A stretch of DNA of 56,475 nucleotides from Caryophanales bacterium UBA6865 (lineage in GTDB: Bacteria; Bacillota_I; Bacilli_A; RFN20; CAG-826): NCBI GenBank assembly GCA_002449265.1, contig DKCV01000003.1:1-56475 (forward strand). The letters run 5' to 3'. This document shows positions 18,267-27,628 of the stretch, piece by piece (position 1 is the first letter of the stretch; every line of letters starts with the position of its first letter). A model generated the notes under the pieces. That model had not been told where the DNA came from, searched no databases, and worked only from the letters and a program-made list of their open reading frames with translations. Made by a program: the position numbers and the translations under genes.

Positions 18267-20093
18267 ATGAAAAAAACAGGAATATTGTGCCTAGCCTTAT
18301 GCGCAGTCGCATTAATGGGATGCGATGAAAATGTCGTTACGTCTGGATTAAATAGTGGCGAGCTAGTCGCGGGCCCGCAAGGCGAAAAAGGGAATAGCGT
18401 TCTCACAGGAGAAGGCGCACCCGACAACTCATTGGGAGCAGATGGCGATAGCTATATCGACCTAACGACGTTTGATTTCTATACGAAGGAAAACGATGCT
18501 TGGACCAAAAAAGGGAACATCAAGGGCGAGGACGGATTCGACGGTAAACCAGGAGCGAACGGAAAAAACGGAAAGGACGGATTGTCTTTCTTATCCGGGG
18601 AAGAAGATCCAGAAGACACATTGGGGGTCGATGGCGATCTTTATATCAACACCGAAACCTTCGACGTTTTCAAAAAGGTAGATGGAACATGGACGAAAAC
18701 GGGTAACGTCAAAGGCGAAAAAGGCGAAAAAGGCGAAGATGCAATTTCTTATTATTCAAATACGTTCTTGCCAAGCGAAGGCGGATATCTTTATTGCGAT
18801 AAAGGCAGCTATACCGCTGGCGATACGATTAAACTCACGAGTTTTGCCGAAAATAGCTACGAATTAAAGAGTGTCGAAGTCATTTATGACGGCGTAAAAA
18901 GCATTTATACCACCGAAACGGGATTAAGTGACCTATTGACCGATGGGATAACGGTGAGAGAAAACGGATATGTCTTCAAAGGAATCTACACTCAAGAGAA
19001 AGATCCTATCGAAGTAACGGATATTACAAAAATAGGCGAAAAAGGAAGCGCTACTTACACCCTCGCTGATTCCTATGGAACAGCCGAAAAGGGAATCGCT
19101 TTGTCTTTGTCTTCAAAAAGCGATTTCATTACCGTTCAAGGCAAAACCGATACGGAAGGGAAACCAGCGACCACCATTTATTTGAAAGGGAAATCCACCT
19201 TTAATTCATCTTATTTGACCTTGAAAAACATCAATTTCATACTCGCAAGCGATTATGTCGATGATGCCTCGCTCCTCGAATTCGATTGTAACTATGCAAA
19301 CTTTGAAAATTGCACAATCACCATCGATAAAGAAGTGAATTCTGCACTAAATTTCAAAGCCGGCAACTTTTCCATCAAAGATTCGAAAATAACCTCTTCT
19401 AAAGGAGAAGACAAACTAACCGCTAAGCTCACCACCGCTGTCACATTCGCGGAAACAAAAGAAACGCAATTTAGCCGTGTCTTCATTGATAATTTCAGCG
19501 TCAATAATGTGAAAAAATTAGCCGATAATGGCGGCCCTTACGCCGGATCAATATTCAAATCCTATTATGACACTCCTTATTTTGACTTTGAGATAAAGAA
19601 TTCCACTTTTGGAACTACTGATACTCCAATTCGCGAAATCTGGTCACATTTTAGGCAAAAGGATTATATTTCGGATCGTTTTGGCATGAATAACAAGCTC
19701 TATGCCAAATATATGAAAACCGCATCGGTCAAACTCGATTCCGTCAATTTCTATACCGACATAAAAAACGATGATAGTTGGTATAGGAACCCAGCTTTAT
19801 TCACGTTTAGAATGATGCAAAATGAAAGCGATGTAGATTATAATTTAAGGCAAAATTTTGCTGACATTCTCTTTGAAGTAACTTCGAGCAAAGCCAATAA
19901 CGTTCCTTTGACCGCAAGCAATGTTCAATACGGGTTAAGTGATACACCACTCACCACATTGTATTGGTACTATGACGAAGAAAGCGTTTGGAATGGGAAC
20001 ACAAACATCCGTAGCTCTCAGTCAGTCTACCCATACGCCACAATCGATGAGCAAGAAGCTAAATTAGCAAGTGGCTTATACCCAGATATTTAA
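18267..20093 (+). CDS. Lipoprotein with duplicated collagen-like linker units and beta-helix-like body
   Basis: 608 residues. Lipobox VALMGC (Cys19). Residues about 37-160 hold two copies of a 40-residue unit (GEGAPDNSLGADGDSYID at 49 and GEEDPEDTLGVDGDLYIN at 111, each ending in W-T-K-x-GN-x-KG) separated and followed by Gly-x-y stretches such as GKPGANGKNGKDG and GEKGEKGED. The middle (about 280-400) has short repeating strand motifs with Asn and Cys positions suggestive of a right-handed beta-helix. AGGGAGGT precedes the ATG by 7 bases. Probably a surface fibre or adhesin-like protein; carbohydrate-active function is possible but no catalytic motif is visible. Confidence 0.8.
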   Translation: MKKTGILCLALCAVALMGCDENVVTSGLNSGELVAGPQGEKGNSVLTGEGAPDNSLGADGDSYIDLTTFDFYTKENDAWTKKGNIKGEDGFDGKPGANGKNGKDGLSFLSGEEDPEDTLGVDGDLYINTETFDVFKKVDGTWTKTGNVKGEKGEKGEDAISYYSNTFLPSEGGYLYCDKGSYTAGDTIKLTSFAENSYELKSVEVIYDGVKSIYTTETGLSDLLTDGITVRENGYVFKGIYTQEKDPIEVTDITKIGEKGSATYTLADSYGTAEKGIALSLSSKSDFITVQGKTDTEGKPATTIYLKGKSTFNSSYLTLKNINFILASDYVDDASLLEFDCNYANFENCTITIDKEVNSALNFKAGNFSIKDSKITSSKGEDKLTAKLTTAVTFAETKETQFSRVFIDNFSVNNVKKLADNGGPYAGSIFKSYYDTPYFDFEIKNSTFGTTDTPIREIWSHFRQKDYISDRFGMNNKLYAKYMKTASVKLDSVNFYTDIKNDDSWYRNPALFTFRMMQNESDVDYNLRQNFADILFEVTSSKANNVPLTASNVQYGLSDTPLTTLYWYYDEESVWNGNTNIRSSQSVYPYATIDEQEAKLASGLYPDI

Positions 20094-20111
20094 AGAATCA
20101 AAAGCATCAAT

Positions 20112-20142
20112 GCCTTGCCTATATTCAATAGGTAAGGCTTTT
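20112..20142 (+). terminator. Terminator between the 18267 and 20167 genes
   Basis: An 11-bp stem with one G-T pair (GCCTTGCCTAT and ATAGGTAAGGC, 5-base loop), followed by TTTTC. It lies 18 bases past the first gene's stop. Confidence 0.8.
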
Positions 20143-20166
20143 CGCTTCAATAGAAAGGACAAAGAT

Positions 20167-22359
20167 ATGGAAAAAAGAAAATTATTGCTAATAGGAATCG
20201 CTTGCGTTTTGGCTTCGTGCGGGAATGGCACGCAAAACTCAACATCCAATACGAAAACGGATTCTTCCTTAGTAGGAACGGCATTATCCGTTAAAGCGAC
20301 GAAGAAAGCTTATTACCAATACGATACGATTAACTATGATGATTTTTCGGTGAAAGACGAAGCCTCAAGTTCCGAAATTAAGGATTTTACGATTTCGCTA
20401 AACGGGGAAACGCTTGAAGACAAAAAGACAAGGATTTTCTCTTTCGGGGATGTCGAATTGACGTTCCATCATTCTGGCCACGCTGACGCTACTTTAAAAA
20501 TCAGCGTAAAAAAGTCCTCGAATTTCGATGAAAGACTAGTCATTGATAAAGAGCCAGCCAAAACCAAATACCAAAAGGGAGAGAAATTCGATTCAAATGG
20601 GTTAGAGGTTTCTTATCAAATCAGCTATACGAAACAAAACCGGGAGAGCGTCTCCGCGAAAGAACCCTATTCGAATTACCAAATCTCAATCGACGGGATT
20701 AACGCTTCCGATTATTCTTTTTCTTCCGAAGGATACACGATTAAATACGCAGTCGTCACAAGTCTAGATGAATCAGAAAATAATCTCGTTGCGACTTTCC
20801 CGCTTTATCAATCCGCAAAGGAAAGGAAAGAGAATCAAAAGATTGAAGACGCAGAGCAAAAATACGTTTGGAGCGAGATAGACAGCAAAATGAAGGTGAA
20901 ATTCACTAATCCAAATGCCTCTTTGGAAAAAGCCTACTATTCGCCTGATGAAATCAATCTCGATTATAATCTAAACGCCTTTAGCGACCGTGATGCCTCT
21001 AACTTCAAGCAAACCCCTTCCTTAGGGGAAGTCCCTTTACTAGTGGTCCCTATTGTTTTAAACGGCTATGAAGATCAAGCCACAGAAGAAAATCATCAAA
21101 AATTGGAACGAGGCTTTTTTGGCAAGGCGATAGAATCTAGCACCCCTTCTTCTCTAGCGTCCTATTATTACTATTCTTCCTATAAACAGCTTAAATTCGT
21201 CGGGGAGGTAACTCCGTATTTTAATCCCGTTCTAGAAGGGTATAAAGGCTATAGCAATCCCCGTTCTTTCAATATCAATACGCCAGAATCCCTAGCAAAA
21301 GACGCCTTAAATTGGCTAAAAGAAAAGCAAAATGTCAATCTTGATGATTACGATAGCGATAACGATGGATATGTTGATGGAATATGGCTTATCTATATGG
21401 AAGATCCTGACTGTTCTTTAACCATCAACTTCAATCAGCCATTTTGGCCATTTACGAGTTGTAGCACTCTTGCCCCAGGTACAAAAGAAAACCCGACATT
21501 GAACACTTTCGCGTGGGCTGGCACCACCCATCTATGGGGGAATTACGCCGACCCTAACTATGTCGCTACCCAAGGCATTGACCCTCACGTTTTAGAGCAT
21601 GAAACAGGGCATATGTTAGGCCTAAGCGATTACTATTCCTATTCACCAACGACGAATAACGAAACCTATTATTCTCCTTTGGGGAGACTCGATATCATGG
21701 ATATGGGGTTCGGTGACCATAATCCCTATTCAAAGATGCTGCTTGGCTGGACAAAACCGTATCTAGTTTTGGATGACTGCGAAATTGAAATCCCGTCTAG
21801 CCAAAAAGAAAATAGTTTCTTCTTGCTCCCTTACGATAACAAAACATACAAAAAGGACGAATTCGGTCGTATTATTCTCAACCCTTTCGACGAATATTTG
21901 ATTTTGGATTATTACACTTACGAAAATTTTTATAAGGACGAATACAATCAATATGGAAGTGTCTCTTCTTATCCAAAGGAAGCAGGCGGACGCCTATATC
22001 ATGTCGATAGTAGATTATTACGTTATTATGATGAAAGCGATTCATTTTCACTTCCTAGTGATCCAGACACCCTCTTAAATAGCAGTGAATATTTCTATCG
22101 CTGCATCACCAACACCCAAGCGGGAGAACGCGCGGAAACCAAATACAAGGTATCCTCGATCAAGGACTATTTCGATGAAATCCGCCTCATCAGCAAAGAC
22201 AAAGAACTAATCGATGGGAACAACCGTTTTGACGCTGGTGCGTTGTTCAAAAAAGACGACTCCTTTAAAATCAGCGATTACGCAAGTCAATTCCATTACG
22301 ATGGCAAATTCGATAATCAAAAGAACTTCTCTTTGGAGTTTACAATCTTATCGCTCTAA
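20167..22359 (+). CDS. M6-family-like secreted metalloprotease lipoprotein
   Basis: 730 residues, lipobox VLASC (Cys18). The start at 20167 has AAAGGAC 6 bases upstream; the frame extends back over the terminator, which is not expected to be translated. Two Ig-like segments (about 40-110 and 120-220) precede a catalytic region with HETGH at about 478-482, followed by GLSDYYSY and a DIMDMGFGDHNPYSKM stretch, matching the HExxH zinc site and Met-turn-like region of immune-inhibitor-A (M6) peptidases. A Ca-binding-like DYDSDNDGYVDG lies near 394. Predicted to cleave extracellular proteins while anchored to the membrane. Target unknown. Confidence 0.85.
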   Translation: MEKRKLLLIGIACVLASCGNGTQNSTSNTKTDSSLVGTALSVKATKKAYYQYDTINYDDFSVKDEASSSEIKDFTISLNGETLEDKKTRIFSFGDVELTFHHSGHADATLKISVKKSSNFDERLVIDKEPAKTKYQKGEKFDSNGLEVSYQISYTKQNRESVSAKEPYSNYQISIDGINASDYSFSSEGYTIKYAVVTSLDESENNLVATFPLYQSAKERKENQKIEDAEQKYVWSEIDSKMKVKFTNPNASLEKAYYSPDEINLDYNLNAFSDRDASNFKQTPSLGEVPLLVVPIVLNGYEDQATEENHQKLERGFFGKAIESSTPSSLASYYYYSSYKQLKFVGEVTPYFNPVLEGYKGYSNPRSFNINTPESLAKDALNWLKEKQNVNLDDYDSDNDGYVDGIWLIYMEDPDCSLTINFNQPFWPFTSCSTLAPGTKENPTLNTFAWAGTTHLWGNYADPNYVATQGIDPHVLEHETGHMLGLSDYYSYSPTTNNETYYSPLGRLDIMDMGFGDHNPYSKMLLGWTKPYLVLDDCEIEIPSSQKENSFFLLPYDNKTYKKDEFGRIILNPFDEYLILDYYTYENFYKDEYNQYGSVSSYPKEAGGRLYHVDSRLLRYYDESDSFSLPSDPDTLLNSSEYFYRCITNTQAGERAETKYKVSSIKDYFDEIRLISKDKELIDGNNRFDAGALFKKDDSFKISDYASQFHYDGKFDNQKNFSLEFTILSL

Positions 22360-22390
22360 TCATTAGTCAAGTACTAGAAAATCGTTCGGC

Positions 22391-22459
22391 AAAACCCTTG
22401 CAAAGTACCATTAAATTAACACGAATAGTTTTCGTTTATTGGGAATTTGCGGGGTTTTT
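22391..22459 (+). repeat. Hairpin element, left copy
   Basis: Arms AAAACCCTTGCAAA (22391-22404) and TTTGCGGGGTTTTT (22446-22459) pair at 13 of 14 positions counting G-U. The 41-base interior shares TTAACACGAATAGTTTT with the copy at 24192-24259. It starts 32 bases after the protease stop and ends in five T, so it may act as a terminator with a structured loop. Confidence 0.55.
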
Positions 22460-22733
22460 GAAAATGAACTAATTTCAATTTAATGAAAATGGAATATTGA
22501 GGAATTCGAGGTTATCCATGGCAAAGACTTTAACGTTTTATTCATCCGCGTCATTCAATTCTAAGTAGAGGCATCTTCATTCAATGTGCCATTCAGATAG
22601 AAGCCACTCGTAAGGGAATCGTTCTATTAAAAGTGCTAAGTAGAATCCAGTCTACCTTTCATCCAACACTTTTTGATGAAATATCGACAAAGTAAAGTAG
22701 GCCAGCAAGATTATTAAAAGTGGCATATAAATT

Positions 22734-22815
22734 TTCAAAACGTCGGTTTTATATTATTCAAAACGTCGGTTTTATATTATTCAAAACGTCGGAAATATTT
22801 CTTTCAAAACGTCGG
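22734..22815. repeat. Four direct repeats, exact 23-bp period, before the 22872 ATPase
   Basis: The 13-mer TTCAAAACGTCGG occurs at 22734, 22757, 22780 and 22803, followed by AT-rich spacers (three T-rich; AAATATTTC after copy 3). The array ends 57 bases before the ATPase ATG. The 23-bp period is about two helical turns, as in plasmid iterons. Likely an operator for that gene. Confidence 0.85.
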
Positions 22816-22871
22816 TTTTTATTTACGTTCCCTTGTTTTCTTGTTTTAATTCCTTTTAGAAGGGTGCGTAT

Positions 22872-24158
22872 ATGGCTATTGAATATGTAAGACGTTTAGC
22901 GGAAAAAACTCTAACCGATAAGCTAAATTCATCAGGATGCGTATTAGTGGCAGGACCGAAAGCATGCGGGAAAAGCACGCTCTGTAATAGATTTGCAAAA
23001 TCGGCCGTGTCTTTGAAAACTAGTAACACCATCGCTCTAGCTAATTCTGATCCCACCGCTATGTTGAAAGGCGAATATCCCCGCTTGATCGACGAATGGC
23101 AAAAAGCTCCAGAGATTTGGAATGAAATAAAAAACGATTTGGATAAAGAATACCGCTTTGGTAAATACATAATCACTGGTAGTACTACTCCTATTGATCC
23201 CCATAAAATCCAACATTCAGGCGCAGGGAGAATCTCCACAATGTCGTTAAAGCCTTTCTCCCTTTTCGAATCAGGAGAATCTTCAGGAGCAATTTCTTTG
23301 TCAACACTCTTTAAGCAAGACGAACCTAGTAATGACAAAGTGTATTTCCTAGGTAATACAAGTCTCCTCGACATTGCCTATTTACTATGCCGAGGCGGAT
23401 GGCCGATTTCTTTATTGGCTAAAAAAGAATACGCCATCATGTCGACGCAAAACTATTTTAATGGACTATTTGTGATTGAAAAAGAAAGTGACGACTTTGC
23501 TTACTTTCTCAAAAACAAAAATATCGAATTACTGAAACTGGTTTTAAAATCTTTCGCCAGAAATATTTCAACTGAGGCAAAAAAGACAAAAATGATATCC
23601 GATATATTGGAATCGGGAATCAGGGAAAAATTAGACGATGAAACTTTCTCAAACTATGAAAAAACGCTGAAAGATTTGTTCATCATCTACGATATGCCTG
23701 CCTGGAATCTCAATCTCAGGACTAGTGTCAGCGTCAGAACCGCTTCAACTCATCACTTTGTCGACACTTCAATTGCAACCGCCTCTTTAGGAATAGAGCC
23801 TCAAGATTTATTGAACGATTTGAATTCTTTCGGATTTTTCTTCGAAGATTTTGCGGTAAGAGACCTTTCAATTTACGCTGAATCAATAAACGGCAAATTG
23901 AAACACTATCGTGATAGTTCAGGCCAAGAGGTTGATGCAATCATTGAGCTCCCGAACAATGATTACTGTGCAATCGAAATCAAGATTACAAGCGAAAAAA
24001 ATATTAAGGATGGTCTTTCTTCTTTATTCAGTTTTGAAAAGAAAGTAGCTAAAAGCGGCTCTAAAATGCCAAAATTTAAAATGATTCTAACGAGCCATGG
24101 CGGTTGTTATACAAAAAATGGCGTCTATATTGTTCCAATAACGGCATTGAGAGACTGA
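22872..24158 (+). CDS. AAA_14/DUF4143-type ATPase
   Basis: 428 residues. Walker A GPKACGKST (about 28-36), Walker B LIDEW (about 72-76), a sensor-like IITGSTTP strand, then a DUF4143-like C-terminal half ending in a PD-(D/E)XK-like core: DSSGQEVDAIIE followed by YCAIEIKI. Proteins of this family are common in gut bacteria and archaea and their function is not established. GAAGGG lies 8 bases upstream of the ATG. It is a single gene inserted among lipoprotein genes, with its own repeat array and bracketed by two copies of a hairpin element. Two other DUF4143 proteins (38550, 53202) are only distantly similar. Confidence 0.82.
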   Translation: MAIEYVRRLAEKTLTDKLNSSGCVLVAGPKACGKSTLCNRFAKSAVSLKTSNTIALANSDPTAMLKGEYPRLIDEWQKAPEIWNEIKNDLDKEYRFGKYIITGSTTPIDPHKIQHSGAGRISTMSLKPFSLFESGESSGAISLSTLFKQDEPSNDKVYFLGNTSLLDIAYLLCRGGWPISLLAKKEYAIMSTQNYFNGLFVIEKESDDFAYFLKNKNIELLKLVLKSFARNISTEAKKTKMISDILESGIREKLDDETFSNYEKTLKDLFIIYDMPAWNLNLRTSVSVRTASTHHFVDTSIATASLGIEPQDLLNDLNSFGFFFEDFAVRDLSIYAESINGKLKHYRDSSGQEVDAIIELPNNDYCAIEIKITSEKNIKDGLSSLFSFEKKVAKSGSKMPKFKMILTSHGGCYTKNGVYIVPITALRD

Positions 24159-24191
24159 TTTCAAAGCGATTGAAAAAAATCTTTTAGTACC

Positions 24192-24259
24192 AAAATCATT
24201 GCAAAACAGCATTAATTAACACGAATAGTTTTATTTTATCTAGGATTTGCATGGTTTTT
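24192..24259 (+). repeat. Hairpin element, right copy
   Basis: Arms AAAATCATTGCAAA (24192-24205) and TTTGCATGGTTTTT (24246-24259) pair at 11 of 14 positions. The interior matches the left copy (TTAACACGAATAGTTTT). It starts 33 bases after the ATPase stop, the same offset as the left copy from the protease stop. Confidence 0.55.
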
Positions 24260-24263
24260 CTAA

Positions 24264-24872
24264 TTATCCGATTATGAATTTATTGGTGAAGGAGCCATTA
24301 TGGTTCGTATGCTCGTTTTCAATGAAAATTTTAAGAGAATACTCATCAGAGGAATTCTTCTCGTAGCGAACGTCTAAGCTCCAGACGGCATCATCCTTTA
24401 AATAATTATCTTCCGCTAAAGTGTCGTCCCTAACGTAATAAAACTTATACAAGGGAGAAGGATTAGTTTCTTTATAAGAAGATAATTCAGAATCAGCTAC
24501 GATACGATAATAAGTCGTATCCGTTTCCGTTCCATAAGCATACGGCTTTGATAAACCGAACTTCCCTCCGTAATTCGTCTGAAAGTAGGAAAAATAAGTT
24601 GCTGCGTTTGTTTCTAAAACACTCTCATCGCCACAAGGCTGATGGAAAGAATAACCATCATTGAACCACGTCACACTAGTGGACAATTCTCCTAGGCACC
24701 CCGTTGGAGCGCTTAATCCAGAAAGCCCGACTTTCGTTAGCTCACTCTCGCTAAACCAAGCGGATGAATCGTGACTGATCCCTTGACCAACAATTGTGCT
24801 TTCTTCTTCCTCACACGAAACTAAGCAAAAGCAACTAGTTAACGCTAGAAATAGAAACGGCATTTTTTTCAT
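24264..24872 (-). CDS. Hypothetical lipoprotein
   Basis: 202 residues with lipobox CLVSC (Cys20) followed by an acidic linker. The start at 24872 has AAAGGAG 9 bases upstream. The mature part is rich in Tyr, Ser and Thr. No domain is recognised. It is convergent with the ATPase gene, the hairpin element lying between them. Function unknown. Confidence 0.65.
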   Translation of the reverse strand: MKKMPFLFLALTSCFCLVSCEEEESTIVGQGISHDSSAWFSESELTKVGLSGLSAPTGCLGELSTSVTWFNDGYSFHQPCGDESVLETNAATYFSYFQTNYGGKFGLSKPYAYGTETDTTYYRIVADSELSSYKETNPSPLYKFYYVRDDTLAEDNYLKDDAVWSLDVRYEKNSSDEYSLKIFIENEHTNHNGSFTNKFIIG

Positions 24873-25269
24873 CGATGAATTCTCCTTTCGTCGCGGAAAA
24901 ATTATAGCATTATGTAAGATGCTTGATTCTTTTTTCATTGCATTTAGGCAAATGAAGACTTCCGAAAATGAATGCGTTATTTTCTTTTAGCTATCTCATG
25001 TATTTAGGTATAAGAATAATGGGAATTTTATAAAGAATAAAAACAAAATTCATTCGTTCTTTCGCCAAGGATTCTCAATTAAGAAAAGGCTGTTTTACTT
25101 TCTTATGAGGCAATCGCCTAAATCCATTCAAAAATAGCGAATTCATTTGTTATCTCTGCAAAAGCCTTACAAAATCAAAACAAGTTATCCTTTGTTCGCT
25201 TAATTGCCTTTGTTTCTAACTCCTTAGGGATATCGCCACTCATCTACCTACATTATGATAAAATAAAGC
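24873..25269. other. Divergent intergenic region upstream of the sensing operon
   Basis: About 400 AT-rich bases without a gene. A TATGAT box at 25254-25259 lies only 10 bases before the ATG at 25270 and no ribosome site is visible there, so that transcript may be leaderless. No convincing -35 box seen. Confidence 0.4.
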
Positions 25270-26043
25270 ATGCACAAAAAAGAAATACTCATCTCTCTTT
25301 CTACCTTCAAAAGCAAAGAAACACTGACTTCCTCCCTAAAGTCTTTTGCCTTAAAAAGACAAGACACTATTTTTGAAGTTGAATGTTCTAAACAAGAATT
25401 CATCCCTTTTTCAGGTTTTGAAAACATAAGGCAAGCAAGTAACGAAAAGTCGATTGTTTATGACGCTATATTTGGTTTTGGAGAAAATAACGATGACAAA
25501 TTAATCGGCTTTCCTCTCAATAAGGAAGGAATGAATTCTTTAGTCATCATTGACGAAAACGAAAACTCATATGTGATAAATCAGCATATAGAAGAGGCCA
25601 CTACTTTCTCTAAGATTTTCTATCATTCATCGCAAAGCTATCATCTAGTTAGTGGTTCATTGATAGAGGCGATAAATAGCGAGAGTCTATTCCCAAATAA
25701 GGAAGAAAGCATCGATATTTTGTTCAAAGAGCAAAATTCGTTCATCGTGATTTCAAAGCGAGATTTCACCTTCCTAAAAGCTGCGATAAACGGTTATTTA
25801 GACACCGCTACGAAACCATCTTCTCAAGAAGGAATATTTGCTACTATCGGTCGCTTCTTTTTCAAAAATTACATTCCAAGCAACAAAATCGCCCCTTTTT
25901 CAAGGTTGGTATCAAGCTACGAAATCGCATTGGGGAAAAGTAGCCCTACGATTGTAATTACACAGGATATGTCTTTCTCGGAATATCAAAATTTGCTAGA
26001 GTTAGTGAGCAATCTTAAAATTGGTAGTGACCAAAATGTATAA
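25270..26043 (+). CDS. Unknown soluble protein heading the two-component operon
   Basis: 257 residues, no signal peptide or membrane helix, mixed alpha/beta composition. No family is recognised. It overlaps the response regulator gene by 8 bases, so it is very likely co-translated and functionally tied to the sensing system. Its ATG lacks a clear ribosome site and follows a TATGAT box by 10 bases, suggesting a leaderless mRNA. Confidence 0.7.
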   Translation: MHKKEILISLSTFKSKETLTSSLKSFALKRQDTIFEVECSKQEFIPFSGFENIRQASNEKSIVYDAIFGFGENNDDKLIGFPLNKEGMNSLVIIDENENSYVINQHIEEATTFSKIFYHSSQSYHLVSGSLIEAINSESLFPNKEESIDILFKEQNSFIVISKRDFTFLKAAINGYLDTATKPSSQEGIFATIGRFFFKNYIPSNKIAPFSRLVSSYEIALGKSSPTIVITQDMSFSEYQNLLELVSNLKIGSDQNV

Positions 26044-27628
26044 AATTGTTTTTGTGGATGACGAAGAGGGAGTCAGGGAACGGGCACTTAAAATGCTCGA
26101 AAAGCTAAGCGATGATTTCAAAGTCGTCGGAACATTTCAAAACGGCTATGACGCTTTGCTCAACATCCCTTCTTTGGAGCCAGATATTATCATCACCGAC
26201 ATCAAAATGCCCTACATTTCCGGTATCGAACTCATCAAAGAGACTAAAATCGAACTGCCTCTAGCTCAATTCATCATTGTTTCTGGCTATGATTCTTTTG
26301 ATTATGCAAAAGAGGCCATAACCTTAGGGGTGACCGAATATTTAACGAAACCTCTCGTCTACGAGGAACTCCTAGAGGCGCTTAAGAAAGTAAAAGAGAC
26401 CTTAGATAAACAAATTCAAAGCAAACGCAATATCTCGATTTTGCAAGAGCAAGCGCAAATCTCCTTGAAAATGCTTCAAAGCGAAGATCTCCAAAAGCTC
26501 ATCACTATCAAAGAGATTCCCTTGAATTTCCAAGAAAAGCTCAAAGAGGACAAAATTGATATATCGCTCCCATATCAATTGCTATTTATTATTGATTCCG
26601 ATCAAGAAGACACTCCTTACGAACAGCTCGATTTGCTTCACTTTACCACAAAGAAAATTTGTGAAGAGGCATTTTGCTATGACTACAAGTTCTATTCATT
26701 CCTCTATGAAGGGCAGTTTGTCGGCTTATTATTAAAAGAAGAAAAATTTGACGAGCAATCACTCAATGCGAAATTGAATGAGCTAATTTGGAAAATCAAA
26801 AAGAACACTTCGATTTCCGTATCGATTGGTCTATCAGAATGCCTAAGCGGCACCATCAATTACCGCAAAATCTATCGCCATGCAAAACGGGCTTTGGAAT
26901 TCCGCACCGTAATGGGAGGGGGCGCCGTCCTTTCTTTCGACGATTTAGAAAGAAGCGAGGAGAATGAGCAAATCGGCAAAGTGGATGAAAACGAATACAA
27001 AAACATCACCTATTTGCTTTCTTATGGCAAAAAAGATACGGTCCTCGCTTCAATTGATAAACTCATTAACAATATCTCGGACCCTTCTTTCAAAGACAGC
27101 TACTATTTCATTCTTTTGAACTTGATGGATGCGATTTTGAAATCCTGCATTTCCTTAAAAGAGCTTTATTTGCGCCTCAATTCCCAAATAGAGCTCACTC
27201 AAGAGCTTTATTCCTTGAAAACCAAGCAAAGCACAAAGGATTTTTTCTATGCTTTGGCAAATGAGGTCATGAGGATCAATAAAGAAAAGCGGATGGCGGG
27301 ATTAGAGACTTCCTTTGACCGCATCTTAAAATACGTCGACGCGAATTATTCCAATAGCGGTCTTTCCATCAATGATCTTGCCGATGAATTATCATTTTCC
27401 ATTAGCTACATCACCACGATTTTAAAAAAGAATGGGACGACATTCACCAAAGTCGTTACGAAAACGCGGATGGAAATGGCCGCTCATTTATTGACTTCAA
27501 CTACCGAAAAAATCATCACCATTGCTAAAGAAGTAGGATATAGTGACCCTTATTATTTTTCCCACTGCTTCAAAAAATATTACAAGGTAAGTCCCGATGA
27601 ATTCCGGAATATCAAAGAAAACGCATAG
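26036..27628 (+). CDS. YesN-like response regulator with AraC-type DNA-binding domain
   Basis: 530 residues. N-terminal receiver domain (about 1-120) with acidic pocket Asp8/Asp9, phospho-acceptor Asp55 in IIITDIKMPY and a TKPL lysine near 104. A long linker leads to a C-terminal AraC/XylS double helix-turn-helix (about 430-530) with GYSDPYYFSHCFKKYY. Start at 26036 chosen to match the receiver fold; an in-frame TTG and GTG lie just upstream. Family members bind direct repeats near sugar-transport promoters when phosphorylated by the partner YesM kinase. The mglB promoter carries such repeats at 30386-30424. Confidence 0.9.
   Translation: MYKIVFVDDEEGVRERALKMLEKLSDDFKVVGTFQNGYDALLNIPSLEPDIIITDIKMPYISGIELIKETKIELPLAQFIIVSGYDSFDYAKEAITLGVTEYLTKPLVYEELLEALKKVKETLDKQIQSKRNISILQEQAQISLKMLQSEDLQKLITIKEIPLNFQEKLKEDKIDISLPYQLLFIIDSDQEDTPYEQLDLLHFTTKKICEEAFCYDYKFYSFLYEGQFVGLLLKEEKFDEQSLNAKLNELIWKIKKNTSISVSIGLSECLSGTINYRKIYRHAKRALEFRTVMGGGAVLSFDDLERSEENEQIGKVDENEYKNITYLLSYGKKDTVLASIDKLINNISDPSFKDSYYFILLNLMDAILKSCISLKELYLRLNSQIELTQELYSLKTKQSTKDFFYALANEVMRINKEKRMAGLETSFDRILKYVDANYSNSGLSINDLADELSFSISYITTILKKNGTTFTKVVTKTRMEMAAHLLTSTTEKIITIAKEVGYSDPYYFSHCFKKYYKVSPDEFRNIKENA

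Larger units (their letters stand above)
22360..22871. other. Intergenic region with hairpin element and four-repeat array
   Basis: About 510 bases with no gene. It contains the 69-base hairpin element at 22391-22459 just after the protease gene, about 270 unremarkable AT-rich bases, and the 4 x 23-bp array at 22734-22815 before the ATPase start. Confidence 0.6.

Noticed and set aside
22734..22815. CRISPR array
   Set aside because: Repeats are 13 bases with 10-base AT-rich spacers that are nearly identical to each other, and no cas gene is present.
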